A stretch of 64,000 nt of DNA from an uncultured Flavobacterium sp. (GCF_963422545.1 NZ_OY730249.1:186001-250000); one strand, 5' to 3'. Numbered from the stretch's first letter, positions 32,650-41,740 are shown. Notes: generated from the letters alone by a model not told the origin. Numbers and translations: made by a program.

Positions 32650-32746
32650 CTGTGTGAAGTCTCGTGACTTCGTATTCATTCAAATATTTTTTTAATTTTT
32701 TTTGCTTATCGCTGTTGCCATCGCCACGAAGTCAGGAGGCTTCGCA
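32650..32746. repeat. Imperfect inverted repeat with GAAGTC motifs
   Basis: TGTGAAGTCTCGTGACTTCGT (around 32652-32672) is largely complementary to ACGAAGTCAGGAGGCTTCGC (around 32725-32745); each arm is itself a small hairpin. It lies in a gap between two minus-strand genes. Confidence 0.6.
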
Positions 32747-32774
32747 GAGAGGTTTTTGTCTGTTTAATCAAACA

Positions 32775-33695
32775 TTAATCTATAAGTTTATCAATTTTGA
32801 GATAGTTTCTTATATATAATAATATTTCTTTAGCAAGAGGTTCTAGATGTTCTTGTTTCTCATTGTATTTATTCCATAAACCAGCAGCCTCAAACTTTTT
32901 AATTGATTTTGCAGTTGGAAATTTTTGTGGTAATTCTTTAGATATCTCGTTCAATGTTCCTCCTACTATTAGCAAATTTTCGTTTACTAATTTGCTAAAT
33001 TCTTCTAGTTTGTTTTTAAGGCCGATTGGGATTAAAGGAGAAGCAATTAATTGACTTATTTTTTCTGTTTCTTCATAATATTTTTTTGTATAATGTATTG
33101 GACCATATTCGTAATGCTTCCAATTTTCTAATATTATTGCTGGATTTGTTATTTCTTCTTTTTTTTGCGTTTCTGTTTTGTCAAAATATTCTGGTGAAAT
33201 AAAATTTTTTTCTGCCCAACTGTGAGTTACAGCTGCGCCATAGAATTCTTTTTCTAAGTCTTTTACTTTATCTGTGTTAATGTTTATCTCTGTACTAAAA
33301 AAAGTTGAAATATAATCAGATAGCATTAGTTGTGCATTTGCATTTACTATAAAATCAAAGTCAAATTGTTTTGTAAAATCAGTTTCTGTTTTGGTTTGGA
33401 AAAAAGAAAGAATATCTTCAAATGCTTTTATTTGCATTTTGAACGTTTCTGTTTTAATAGGAGTAAAAAGTGTTTTACTGGCTTGTTTGTAAGAAAGAAT
33501 AGTTACAATTCCAACAATGATAAAAAAAAGAATTTGAAAGATATCTTTTGTTGAACCAATAAAAAAAGTAATATCTGAATTGTCTAATTCTCCTTTGCAA
33601 AAAAATAAAATAAGAAGAGTCGTTGATATTAGAAAGCAAATAATTAGAATAATTAAACATTTATTTGTTTTACTTAATGAAGTAGATTTGTTCAT
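32775..33695 (-). CDS. Membrane-anchored protein of unknown function
   Basis: A 306-aa protein. Two TM segments lie at residues about 12-30 and 42-65 (CLIILIICFLISTTLLILFF and FQILFFIIVGIVTILSYK). They are followed by a long cytoplasmic helical domain of 240 residues rich in Lys and Glu, with a motif THSWAEKNFISPEYF in the middle. The layout resembles DUF4760-like bacterial proteins, but I cannot assign it firmly. A and T dominate its codons. It is a single gene with no operon partner. Confidence 0.68.
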   Translation of the reverse strand: MNKSTSLSKTNKCLIILIICFLISTTLLILFFCKGELDNSDITFFIGSTKDIFQILFFIIVGIVTILSYKQASKTLFTPIKTETFKMQIKAFEDILSFFQTKTETDFTKQFDFDFIVNANAQLMLSDYISTFFSTEININTDKVKDLEKEFYGAAVTHSWAEKNFISPEYFDKTETQKKEEITNPAIILENWKHYEYGPIHYTKKYYEETEKISQLIASPLIPIGLKNKLEEFSKLVNENLLIVGGTLNEISKELPQKFPTAKSIKKFEAAGLWNKYNEKQEHLEPLAKEILLYIRNYLKIDKLID

Positions 33696-33867
33696 AAAAT
33701 TACATTTTTTTGTTTTTAATTATTATAGATAATCATAATTCAAAAGGCAATTATAGCAAATAATTAATACTAATCAGTAGGTATTAATACGTGTTTTGTT
33801 AAAATCAAAAAACTAAGTTCCACACAAGAAATCTAAACTAATTGAAAGTTAGTACCTAATCATTTTT

Positions 33868-33875
33868 TATATTTG
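33868..33875 (+). promoter_or_regulatory. -7 promoter box (TATATTTG) of the small basic gene
   Basis: TATATTTG fits TAnnTTTG and lies 26 nt before the ATG at 33902. It would also serve the next gene at 34141. Confidence 0.55.
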
Positions 33876-33901
33876 CAAAACAAAGAAAAGCAGTAGAAAT
33901 C

Positions 33902-34072
33902 ATGGCAAAAGGACCTGAAAAAAATACCAAAAACAAAGCTTTGCACACCAAATTGCTGAATCGGAAAAAGGCTAAACTTCGTGAGGAGAAAAAAGCACAA
34001 GCTTTACGATTGAAAGCTTTAGTGGCAAAAATGAACGAAAAAAAGAATAGTGACGAATCTGATGTTATTTAA
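33902..34072 (+). CDS. Small basic protein, 56 aa, unknown
   Basis: A short open frame from ATG 33902 to TAA 34070-34072. The product is highly basic and helical: MAKGPEKNTKNK, then alternating Lys/Arg/Glu/Ala (REEKKAQALRLKALVAKMNEKK) and an acidic tail SDESDVI. It resembles a short nucleic-acid-binding or ribosome-associated helix, but I recognise no family. A good TATATTTG box precedes it and the DMP19-like gene follows within 70 nt, supporting a real gene. Confidence 0.6.
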   Translation: MAKGPEKNTKNKALHTKLLNRKKAKLREEKKAQALRLKALVAKMNEKKNSDESDVI

Positions 34073-34140
34073 TTCAGATTGTGTTTCTTTTCTGTTTTAA
34101 TTTAATAGAAATTTGCAAAACAATCTCAAAACAAAACATA

Positions 34141-34683
34141 ATGGAGGAATTTGGTAGAATAATAGTTTCTGAAATGGCAATGAATAGTGAAAATCTTCAG
34201 GATGTGATTCATTCTAATATTTCGGTAATCAATTTAATGCGCGAAGAAGGTGTCGATGACGAATTTATTCACGAAGATGCTTTGATGAGTTATTATCTTG
34301 ATTATTATTGGTCGCAATATGCCGAAGGAAATTTTGCTCAATTTGTTCATAAATCAGGTTGGAATAAAGAATTGAACGAACTTATTGAAGAAGGTTTGGC
34401 TTTAATTGGCGCCGAAAAACACTTGGAATTATTCCAACAACAAAGCAAAAAAGTCAAATTGATGAGCAGCGTAAAGCTGAATAAATTTTTAAGCGGAAAA
34501 TTAGAAGGCGTAAATCCAACGAGAGATTTACTGAACAATGATGGTTTTTACGAATTAGAAGAAAACCTCGTTACATTAAACGCGAATTTCTTAAAAAATC
34601 ACCCCGACTTTGAAGTGCTTTCTGTAGATGATATGTTTGCAGCTTTAGAGGAATTTGTGGGACACGAGATAAAGAGAGCTTAG
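34141..34683 (+). CDS. DMP19/DUF4375-like protein
   Basis: A 180-aa acidic cytoplasmic protein. The stretch DALMSYYLDYYWSQYAEGNFAQFVHKSGW matches the pattern of the DMP19 (DUF4375) domain, in which aromatic and acidic residues form a compact helical fold. In Neisseria, DMP19 is a DNA mimic that binds a repressor. Whether this protein mimics DNA is not known, but its strong acidity (many Glu/Asp) would fit. I chose the ATG at 34141 because the 20 codons before it do not look coding. It is in tandem with the basic 56-aa protein. Confidence 0.65.
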   Translation: MEEFGRIIVSEMAMNSENLQDVIHSNISVINLMREEGVDDEFIHEDALMSYYLDYYWSQYAEGNFAQFVHKSGWNKELNELIEEGLALIGAEKHLELFQQQSKKVKLMSSVKLNKFLSGKLEGVNPTRDLLNNDGFYELEENLVTLNANFLKNHPDFEVLSVDDMFAALEEFVGHEIKRA

Positions 34684-35024
34684 TTTTTTTAAAGGCTCAA
34701 AGGCTCAAAGGCTCAAAGGTTCAAAGGTTTTTTTACCGCAAAGCACGCTAAGATTTTACACAAAGGTTCGCAGAGTTTTTACTCATGTAATGTCAGGCTG
34801 AGCGGAGTCGAAGCCCCGCAAAGATTTTAGAAAGAGCTTTCGGCTCGATTTATATTGTAGGGACGGATTTTAATCCGTTCACAATGGTTATTAACATGAT
34901 TCAATTCGATGTGCTATTTATATCTGCTCAGTTCTTTACGGAATAATGTTAAAGATATCATTATTAGCTTTCTAGTTTTATAAAGATTCTTGTAACTTCG
35001 CTTTTATCTATTTAAAATCTTAAA
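34684..35024. repeat. Repeat-filled gap of 340 nt, no gene
   Basis: The gap contains a tandem AAAGGCTC run (34692-34725), a CCGCAAAGCACGCTAAG unit (34737-34760), GTCAGGCTGAGCGGAGTCGA (34792-34811) and the right half of a RAYT-type element (34833-34878). A TAACTTCG sequence just upstream of 35025 is a near-match to the -7 box for the patatin gene. Confidence 0.7.
34833..34878. repeat. RAYT-type element, half copy 4
   Basis: It includes a GAGC...GGCTC hairpin, TATATTGTAGGG and the terminal palindrome ACGGATTTTAATCCGT (34863-34878). The left modules are missing. Confidence 0.7.
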
Positions 35025-36569
35025 ATGAGATATAAATACTGCCAGATATTGCTTTTCCTTTTTTTTCAAATAGGGTTTTCTCAAAGTAAAATCAATCTGT
35101 TTTCAGAAATCAATTATAACTCAATTCCTGCCGTATCATTAAGCGATTATAAATCGGTACAGGAACGCGATATTAAATATCAGAATCCCAATATTGCCTT
35201 AGGAATCGGGATTTCGGGTGGTGGTTCGCGAGCGCAGTTTTTTAGTATGGGTGTGCTTTTAGGATTAGAAGAGATTAAGGAAAGTTATGGTGAACGCAAT
35301 TTTCTAAATGAAATCGATTATTATTCAACCGTTTCTGGAGGCTGTTTTTCGGCAGGATATTATTTGACGATTCTAAAGAATAAATTGTTTTATGACAATT
35401 GTACCTTCAACGAATTTTATTTTTCTAAAGCCGATGCTTATAAAGACTACGTAGATAAATCGGCCAATATTCTATCACTTCTAAACAATAGTCGAAACGA
35501 AAAAGGAGATAAGATATCAATGACGCAGCGAATAGATTCGGATATTTTACAATACGACGCTGGTAATCCTGATAATACCAATAAATTTGGATCTCAAATG
35601 TTATTGTCGGATTTTTTTGTTTCAAAAACCAGTAATCAAGCGCCTTCTTTACCCATGTTTGTTGCCAACGGAACCGCTTTTAACAATGGCGAACGCATTC
35701 CGTTCATGCCTCATATTATTAGAGGTTTAAATCTCAATTCGTCTTTGGCTCCAAATAAAGCAGATATTGCATTGAATGAAAATAAGATAAACGACGGATA
35801 TAATTTTCCGGTTACTTATGCCATAACGGCGAGTTCGGCTTTTCCGGGAGTACTTCCAAAAGTGAAATTTGGAGTAAAAAACAAAGATAAAATATTATGT
35901 ATTGTCGATGGCGGTGCTTCAGACAATATGGGTTACAAAACCTTGGTAGAATTGCTTCATAACGATACTAAAGTAGACGATAAAAACAAAAAAGCAGTTT
36001 TTATTGATTGTTTGGGACAAGGAAAAAAAGAACCTTATGTAAATGACGCCAAAATCAAGTTAATTTCGTTGTTTGAAACCGCATCTTTATACACTGTTCA
36101 AACCCGATATATGACTTTTGATAAAGATGTCGAAAATACTTTTGAGCGTTACAAAATACCGGTTTCAAATTATCAAATTATTGGTTTTACAACTATTCGC
36201 GATCATTTATTAAAATTGGATAAAGATCAGTCTTATGAAAATTTGGTAATCGAATTAAAGAACACAAATGACGATTCGAGCAGTTGGGCAAGATTATTTG
36301 TCAATTTTAAGCAAGAACTTCTCAGTGAATTTGGTGTAGATGCTTTCAAAAAAGACAAAGACGGCGAAGTAATCGTTGCGACATTAGATAAAGAAAAGTT
36401 TAGTGAATTATCTCCTAGTCAAATTTTACTTTTATACGAATACGCTTCACATGTTGAAACCAAATTAAGAATTACACCCGAAGAAAGAGAAATGTTATTG
36501 CTTTCAGGACGTTTTGCGACATATTTAAAAACGGATGAATTGAGAGAATTGCTGGTTGAGCATAAATAA
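35025..36569 (+). CDS. Exported patatin-like phospholipase
   Basis: A 514-aa protein with a signal peptide (cleavage near residue 19, FSQ). The patatin/cPLA2-like catalytic core is visible: oxyanion glycine loop GISGGGSRA at 62-70, nucleophile Ser104 in STVSGGCFSA, and catalytic Asp295 in VDGGASDNMG. It should hydrolyse acyl esters of phospholipids in the periplasm, or be exported further. The C-terminal 140 residues have no recognised domain. It is a single gene with a near-consensus TAACTTCG box upstream. It is convergent with the hexapeptide-repeat gene 14 nt downstream. Confidence 0.9.
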   Translation: MRYKYCQILLFLFFQIGFSQSKINLFSEINYNSIPAVSLSDYKSVQERDIKYQNPNIALGIGISGGGSRAQFFSMGVLLGLEEIKESYGERNFLNEIDYYSTVSGGCFSAGYYLTILKNKLFYDNCTFNEFYFSKADAYKDYVDKSANILSLLNNSRNEKGDKISMTQRIDSDILQYDAGNPDNTNKFGSQMLLSDFFVSKTSNQAPSLPMFVANGTAFNNGERIPFMPHIIRGLNLNSSLAPNKADIALNENKINDGYNFPVTYAITASSAFPGVLPKVKFGVKNKDKILCIVDGGASDNMGYKTLVELLHNDTKVDDKNKKAVFIDCLGQGKKEPYVNDAKIKLISLFETASLYTVQTRYMTFDKDVENTFERYKIPVSNYQIIGFTTIRDHLLKLDKDQSYENLVIELKNTNDDSSSWARLFVNFKQELLSEFGVDAFKKDKDGEVIVATLDKEKFSELSPSQILLLYEYASHVETKLRITPEEREMLLLSGRFATYLKTDELRELLVEHK

Positions 36570-36583
36570 GTCTTTGTCAAATA

Positions 36584-37195
36584 TTATTTCAATGGAACTT
36601 GCTCAATCAATTCAAGTCTTTTTACAATCGAGTTTTTAGTTAATATTGTTCCTGGCGATAATACTGCATTTGCTCCAATTCTGGAATTGTCACCAACCAA
36701 GGAGCCAAATTTATCTGAGTTTGTTTCAATGATTTCTCCATTATAAAGTAAAGATATCTTCTTCACAGCTCGTTCGTTGTAATGATTTGCTGCAATAGAA
36801 CCTGCTTCAAAATTAATATTTCTGCCAATTATACTATTTCCAATATAATTAAAATGAGCAATTGCAGTTCCTGAAGAAATAATACTGTTTTTGATTTCGC
36901 AACCGGGACCAATTTTTACAGAATGATCTAAAAAAACACCTTCTCTAAAATAAGCATTTGCTCCAATGAAGCAGTTGGCACTTATAATTGCAGGACTTTT
37001 AATGATTACATTATTTTCGATAATGGCAGATTTATGAATAGCAACATTATCTTTAATTATATAATCATCATCAAGATTTAAAATCATTTTTTCGATTATA
37101 TTTTTGAGGTCGTTTGTAATTGTCCAAGGTTCTGAAAGAATAAGATCTTTAAAAGTCTTTGAGAAATCTTCAATAAAAAGGTCGATATTGATCAT
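36584..37195 (-). CDS. Left-handed beta-helix (hexapeptide repeat) protein
   Basis: A 203-aa protein made almost wholly of hexapeptide repeats (INDNVAIHKSAIIEN-like turns: VIIKSPAIISANCFIGANAYFR, VKIGPGCEIKNSIIS, IGANAVLSPGTILTKN). It resembles the C-terminal acyltransferase domain of GlmU-type proteins but lacks the nucleotidyltransferase half. AHFNYIGNSIIGRNINFEAG is the conserved catalytic-coil region. It is probably an acetyltransferase or nucleotide-sugar-binding protein; the substrate is unknown. It is convergent with the patatin gene. Confidence 0.8.
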   Translation of the reverse strand: MINIDLFIEDFSKTFKDLILSEPWTITNDLKNIIEKMILNLDDDYIIKDNVAIHKSAIIENNVIIKSPAIISANCFIGANAYFREGVFLDHSVKIGPGCEIKNSIISSGTAIAHFNYIGNSIIGRNINFEAGSIAANHYNERAVKKISLLYNGEIIETNSDKFGSLVGDNSRIGANAVLSPGTILTKNSIVKRLELIEQVPLK

Positions 37196-37250
37196 TGTAA
37201 ATTTTTTAATTGCAATTTACTTTATTTCTATATTTTAATTGATGCGTTCA

Positions 37251-37277
37251 GCGGATTAAAATCCGTTGCTACAAAAT
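37251..37277. repeat. RAYT-type element, half copy 5
   Basis: Palindrome CGGATTAAAATCCG at 37252-37265 followed by TTGCTACAAAATA, the left half of the family. It lies upstream of serS. Confidence 0.7.
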
Positions 37278-37426
37278 AGATCATCCCTCTGGGATTTTAT
37301 CTATGTAATGTTGATCTATGCAAAAAGCTTTCTGAATCTCTGCAAAACCTTAACGGATCTTTGCAGAATAACCTTCAAAATCGGTTTTCCTCTCAAACTT
37401 TGTCTTATTCTTATGAAACATTTCCT

Positions 37427-37434
37427 TAAATTTG
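37427..37434 (+). promoter_or_regulatory. -7 promoter box (TAAATTTG) of serS
   Basis: TAAATTTG fits TAnnTTTG and lies 41 nt before the serS start. TTTG at 37399-37402 may be the -33 element, with a rather long spacer. Confidence 0.5.
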
Positions 37435-37475
37435 CTTCCATTATAAAAAAATACAATAGTTATAAAAAGTAAGCT

Positions 37476-38747
37476 ATGTTACAAATCGCATTTATTAGAG
37501 AGAATCAGGAGAAAGTAATCAAGGCTTTAGCAAAACGAAATATCGATGCTAAAAGTGTTGTTGAAGAAGTGGTGCAATTAGACGAAAACCGTCGTGCTAC
37601 ACAAGTAGAATTAGATAATACTTTAGCTGAATCTAATAAATTGTCCAAAGATATAGGCGAATTAATGAAAGTGGGAGAGAAATCTAAAGCCGCAATCTTA
37701 AAAGAAAAAACCGTTTCATTAAAAGAAAAAAGTAAAGAATTAGGCGAAAAAGCAGAAGCTTTGGCTGTCGAATTAACCAATAAATTATACACGTTACCAA
37801 ATCTTCCGGCTGATATTGTTCCTGAAGGAAAAACTCCGGACGATAACGTGAATGTTTTCGAGGAAGGAGAAATTCCTGTTTTGCATGAAGGCGCACAGCC
37901 TCACTGGGAATTGGTAAAGAAATACGATATCATTGATTTTGAATTGGGTGTAAAAATTACTGGTGCAGGATTTCCGGTTTATAAAGGAAAAGGTGCTCGT
38001 TTGCAACGTGCCCTAATCAATTATTTCTTAGATAAAAATACCGCTGCAGGATATAATGAAGTGCAAGTTCCGCATTTGGTAAACGAAGCTTCAGGTTATG
38101 GAACAGGACAATTGCCGGATAAAGAAGGACAAATGTATCACTCAACAATTGATGATTTATATTTGATTCCAACGGCTGAAGTTCCAGTTACCAATTTATT
38201 CCGCGATGTTATTTTAAATGAAAGCGAATTACCGGTTTTACATACGGCATATACGCCATGTTTCCGTCGTGAAGCAGGTTCTTACGGAGCACACGTTCGT
38301 GGATTAAACCGTTTGCACCAATTTGATAAAGTAGAAATCGTACGTGTTGAACATCCTGATAAGTCTTATGAAGCACTTGACGGAATGGTAGAACACGTAA
38401 AAGACATTTTGAAAGAATTAAAATTGCCATATAGAGTTTTACGTTTATGTGGAGGTGATATGGGATTCACATCGGCTTTGACTTATGATTTTGAAGTGTT
38501 TTCTACAGCGCAGGATCGTTGGTTAGAGATCAGTTCAGTTTCTAACTTCGAAACTTTTCAGGCAAATCGCTTGAAATTACGTTTCAAAGACAAAGACGGG
38601 AAAAACCAATTGGCTCATACTTTGAACGGAAGTTCATTAGCATTGCCAAGAGTTTTGGCTGGAATTTTAGAAAATTACCAAACTCCGGAAGGAATCGTAA
38701 TTCCAGAAGTTTTACGCCCTTACTGTGGATTTGATATTATAAATTAA
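37476..38747 (+). CDS. serS: Seryl-tRNA synthetase
   Basis: A 423-aa class II synthetase charging tRNA-Ser. The N-terminal 100 residues form the antiparallel coiled-coil arm (IREN...EEVVQLDENRRATQVELDN, GEKAEALAVELTNKLYTLPN) that grips the long variable arm. The catalytic core shows motif 2 (TPCFRREAGSYGAHVRGLNR) and motif 3 (NGSSLALPRVLAGILENYQ). The ATG at 37476 fits the family N-terminus. It leads a plus-strand run of housekeeping genes, but lgt follows only after a repeat-containing gap. Confidence 0.98.
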   Translation: MLQIAFIRENQEKVIKALAKRNIDAKSVVEEVVQLDENRRATQVELDNTLAESNKLSKDIGELMKVGEKSKAAILKEKTVSLKEKSKELGEKAEALAVELTNKLYTLPNLPADIVPEGKTPDDNVNVFEEGEIPVLHEGAQPHWELVKKYDIIDFELGVKITGAGFPVYKGKGARLQRALINYFLDKNTAAGYNEVQVPHLVNEASGYGTGQLPDKEGQMYHSTIDDLYLIPTAEVPVTNLFRDVILNESELPVLHTAYTPCFRREAGSYGAHVRGLNRLHQFDKVEIVRVEHPDKSYEALDGMVEHVKDILKELKLPYRVLRLCGGDMGFTSALTYDFEVFSTAQDRWLEISSVSNFETFQANRLKLRFKDKDGKNQLAHTLNGSSLALPRVLAGILENYQTPEGIVIPEVLRPYCGFDIIN

Positions 38748-38831
38748 TTTAGGTTTTCAGTTTACAGTCTCAGTTTACAGTTTTACACTGTGCTGAGACT
38801 GAAAACCGAGACTGCGACTGAAAACTGTGAC
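38748..38831. repeat. CAGTTTACAGTCTCAG-type low-complexity repeats, block 1
   Basis: Alternating words (CAGTTTACAG, GAGACTGAAAAC, GACTGCGACTG) with internal complementarity fill the space between serS and lgt. They are the same words as at 39663-39895. Confidence 0.8.
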
Positions 38832-38832
38832 T

Positions 38833-39660
38833 ATGAAGAATGGAGTACTAAATTGGAATGTAGATCCGGTTATTGTGATGATAACTGATAGTTTTCCATT
38901 AAAATATTATGGAGCTCTTTTTGCTTGCGGACTTTTACTTGGTTATTATATTGTACGAGGCATTTATAAAAAAGAAAATCTTTCGTTAGACAATCTCGAT
39001 AGTTTATTGGTTTATGTAATTGTTGGGACCATTTTAGGTGCCAGATTAGGGCATTGTTTCTTTTATGAACCGTCTTATTTCTTAAAACATCCAATAGAAA
39101 TTCTTTTACCAATTCAAAAAGTAGCAGGAGTTTATAAATTTGTTGGATACCAAGGTTTAGCAAGTCACGGAGGTTCGATAGGAGTTTTGATAGCGATGGT
39201 TTTATATTGTCGAAAATATAAAGTTAAGTTCTTGTGGCTTTTAGATAAAATGGCAATTGGAGTTCCCGTTACCGGAGCTTTCATCAGGTTTGGGAATTTT
39301 ATGAATTCTGAAATCTACGGAAAACCAACAAACGGAAATTGGGGAGTTGTTTTTCAAAGAGACGATATGATTCCAAGACATCCAACGCAATTGTATGAAG
39401 CATTTGCTTATTTATTGATTTTTGTAATTTTATTTTGGATGTATAATTCAGAAAAAATTAAAAAAGCCGACGGATTAATTTTTGGATATTTCCTGACATT
39501 ACTGTTTTTAGCCCGATTTATAATTGAATTTTTCAAAGAAAACCAAGAAGCATTTGAAAACACTATGCCAATAAATATGGGTCAAATATTGAGCATTCCG
39601 TTTATTTTAATTGGTCTGGCTTTGATTATTTGGAAATCGAAAGAATATAAGTTAGCTTAG
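38833..39660 (+). CDS. lgt: Prolipoprotein diacylglyceryl transferase
   Basis: A 275-aa inner-membrane enzyme with about seven TM helices that transfers diacylglycerol from phosphatidylglycerol to the lipobox Cys of prolipoproteins. Conserved parts are YYGALFACGLLLGYYIV, GARLGHCFFYEPSYF, the HGGSIGVLIAM loop, the RFGNFMNSEIYGKPT signature with the essential Arg, and RHPTQLYEAFAYLLIF. The start is ATG 38833; the GTG six bases earlier lies in repeat DNA. It serves the many lipoproteins of the organism, including those at 2709, 53661 and 58801. Confidence 0.97.
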   Translation: MKNGVLNWNVDPVIVMITDSFPLKYYGALFACGLLLGYYIVRGIYKKENLSLDNLDSLLVYVIVGTILGARLGHCFFYEPSYFLKHPIEILLPIQKVAGVYKFVGYQGLASHGGSIGVLIAMVLYCRKYKVKFLWLLDKMAIGVPVTGAFIRFGNFMNSEIYGKPTNGNWGVVFQRDDMIPRHPTQLYEAFAYLLIFVILFWMYNSEKIKKADGLIFGYFLTLLFLARFIIEFFKENQEAFENTMPINMGQILSIPFILIGLALIIWKSKEYKLA

Positions 39661-39662
39661 AG

Positions 39663-39895
39663 GTAGTATTCAGTTTTCAGTCGCAGTTTACAGTTTGGAT
39701 TGCGCTGAAAAAACAAGTTTACAGTCACAGTCACAGTTTACAGTTTGGATTGCGCTGAAAAGTAAGTTTACTGTCGCAGTTTACATTTAAATTGTACTGA
39801 ATACTGAACACTGAGACTGCGACCGAAAACTGCGACTGAGCACTGAGACTGAATACTGAGACTGCGACTGAACACTACAACTATAAAAAACTGAA
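39663..39895. repeat. CAGTTTACAGTC / GACTGCGACTG repeat block 2
   Basis: About 230 nt of imperfect tandem words (CAGTTTACAG, GTCACAGTCACAG, TTGGATTGCGCTGAAAA, then CTGAGACTGCGACTGAA). The 5' half is complementary to the 3' half, so a long imperfect hairpin is possible. No gene is visible. Confidence 0.8.
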
Positions 39896-39897
39896 AT

Positions 39898-41679
39898 ATG
39901 AAAAACATCTTTATCTATATCGTTTTGTTGTGGTCTACTTTTGCATTAGCACAAAATGAGCAACTGGCTCAATATTACTACGACAAAGGTGATTTTGAAA
40001 AAGCTAAAATCAGTTACGAAGAGCTTTTAAACAGTTCGCCATCCAATACACAGTATTTTTTAAGAACTATTGACTGTTATCAGCAATTGCAGCAATATCC
40101 TCTGGCCGAAAAAACAATTCAGGAGCGATACAACAGATATAAACAAGGTTTTTTTTTAGTAGAATTGGGATATAACTTTCAATTGCAGAAAAACGAAACC
40201 AAAGCCAAAAATTACTACGAACAGGCTATTGAAAGAATCAAAACGAGTCCGAATGATGTTTACGGAATTGGGAATTCTTTTGAGAAAAAAGTATTGTTAG
40301 AATATGCTTTAAAAGCGTATCAAACAGCAATGCAGGTACAGCCGAATTACAATTTTAATTTTCAAATTGGATTGTTATATGGACAGTTAGGAAAGACGGA
40401 TCAGATGATTGATCTTTTATTGACAGAGTCATACAATAATCCACAAAATGCCAATTTAATTCAGACGCAATTAGCTCGTTTTATGAGTGGTGAAACAGAT
40501 AATACCGCTTTTAAAGATGCAATGCGTAAAGCTTTAATTCTGAGAACTCAAAAAGATCAGGATGTGTTTTGGAATCATTATCTGAGTTGGTTTTATGTAC
40601 AGCAAAAAGAATTTGGGAAAGCTTTTATTCAGGAAAAAGCCATTTATAAACGCGAACCGGAATCGCTTTCGAGTATTGTAAATTTAAGTCAGTTTGCAAT
40701 GAACGAAGATGATACGGATACTGCTGAGGAAATCCTGAATTTTATACTTCAAAACACTAAAGATTTAGATTTGTTGGTGCAGACCAATTCATATTTAATG
40801 CAAATTAAAATCGATAAAGCTCAGGAAAAAGACTATCCAATTATCAATACTGAGCTACAACAATTGCTCACAACCTATGAAATAACTCCTTTTACCTTAT
40901 CTTTGCAAATAATTCAGGCGCATTTCCTGGCTTTCAATCTAAAAAAGACGGAAGAAGGCAAGGCAATTATTAAAAAAGCGCTGGAATTAAATTTGAATGA
41001 TTATCAGGAAGCAGATGCAAAAATGGAGTTGGCAGACATCTTGCTTTTAGAAGAAAAATTCAATCAGGCGTTAATTTATTATTCGCAAATTCAGTTGGAT
41101 TTAAAGAATGATGTAATGGCACATGAAGCAAGTTTAAAAGCAGCAAAAACGAGCTATTATAAAGGCGATTTTGAGTGGGCTTTAAAACAATTTAAAGAGT
41201 TGAAAGCAGCGAATACACAATTGATTGCTAATGATGCTCTTGAGTATTTTTTATTGATTAATGATAATACTGTTGCAGATTCGACACAAACAGCATTAAA
41301 GCAGTTTGCAAAAGGTGATTTTTTGATGTATCAGAATAAAAAGCCCGAAGCAATTGCCCAGTTTCAAAGTATTTTGAAGAACTTCAAAGGACAAGAAATC
41401 GAAGCTGTAACATTGTTGCGTTTAGGTAAAGTTTATGAAAGTCTGAAGGATTATAATTCGGCTTTAAGCCAATACCAGCAGATAATAGACAATCATAGTG
41501 ACGGAATTTATGCGGATGAAGCATTGTTTTTTTCGGCAGAAATTTACAACGATGAATTGCATGATACAGAAAAGGCAAAACCTTTGTATGAGAAGGTAAT
41601 TTTTAATCATCCGGATAGTATTTACTTTGTTGATGCGAGAAAAAAATACCGACAGTTAAGAGGAGATAAGAATTTGTAA
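39898..41679 (+). CDS. Exported tetratricopeptide-repeat protein
   Basis: A 593-aa protein with a signal peptide (residues 1-18, ending FALAQN). It is then a chain of TPR-like helical pairs, starting with LAQYYYDKGDFEKAKISYEE and ending with GIYADEALFFSAEIYNDEL, whose C-terminal repeats resemble BamD/YbgF-like periplasmic scaffolds. It probably acts in the periplasm by binding partner proteins. Its position upstream of DUF4286, rsmA and mgtE is typical of Flavobacteriia, but a functional link is not evident. It is separated from lgt by the repeat block at 39663-39895. Confidence 0.88.
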   Translation: MKNIFIYIVLLWSTFALAQNEQLAQYYYDKGDFEKAKISYEELLNSSPSNTQYFLRTIDCYQQLQQYPLAEKTIQERYNRYKQGFFLVELGYNFQLQKNETKAKNYYEQAIERIKTSPNDVYGIGNSFEKKVLLEYALKAYQTAMQVQPNYNFNFQIGLLYGQLGKTDQMIDLLLTESYNNPQNANLIQTQLARFMSGETDNTAFKDAMRKALILRTQKDQDVFWNHYLSWFYVQQKEFGKAFIQEKAIYKREPESLSSIVNLSQFAMNEDDTDTAEEILNFILQNTKDLDLLVQTNSYLMQIKIDKAQEKDYPIINTELQQLLTTYEITPFTLSLQIIQAHFLAFNLKKTEEGKAIIKKALELNLNDYQEADAKMELADILLLEEKFNQALIYYSQIQLDLKNDVMAHEASLKAAKTSYYKGDFEWALKQFKELKAANTQLIANDALEYFLLINDNTVADSTQTALKQFAKGDFLMYQNKKPEAIAQFQSILKNFKGQEIEAVTLLRLGKVYESLKDYNSALSQYQQIIDNHSDGIYADEALFFSAEIYNDELHDTEKAKPLYEKVIFNHPDSIYFVDARKKYRQLRGDKNL

Positions 41680-41740
41680 GTTGGTTTAATTGGTTATTCG
41701 TTTAACCGATTAACCGAAAAACGATTAAACAAGAATAAAA

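Noticed and set aside
37266..37472. A 68-codon plus-strand frame before serS
   Set aside because: It starts in a RAYT-type half element and spans the serS promoter, so it is not a likely gene.
39663..39895. Possible CRISPR or VNTR array
   Set aside because: The units vary in length and order and there are no spacers; it is better described as low-complexity repeat.
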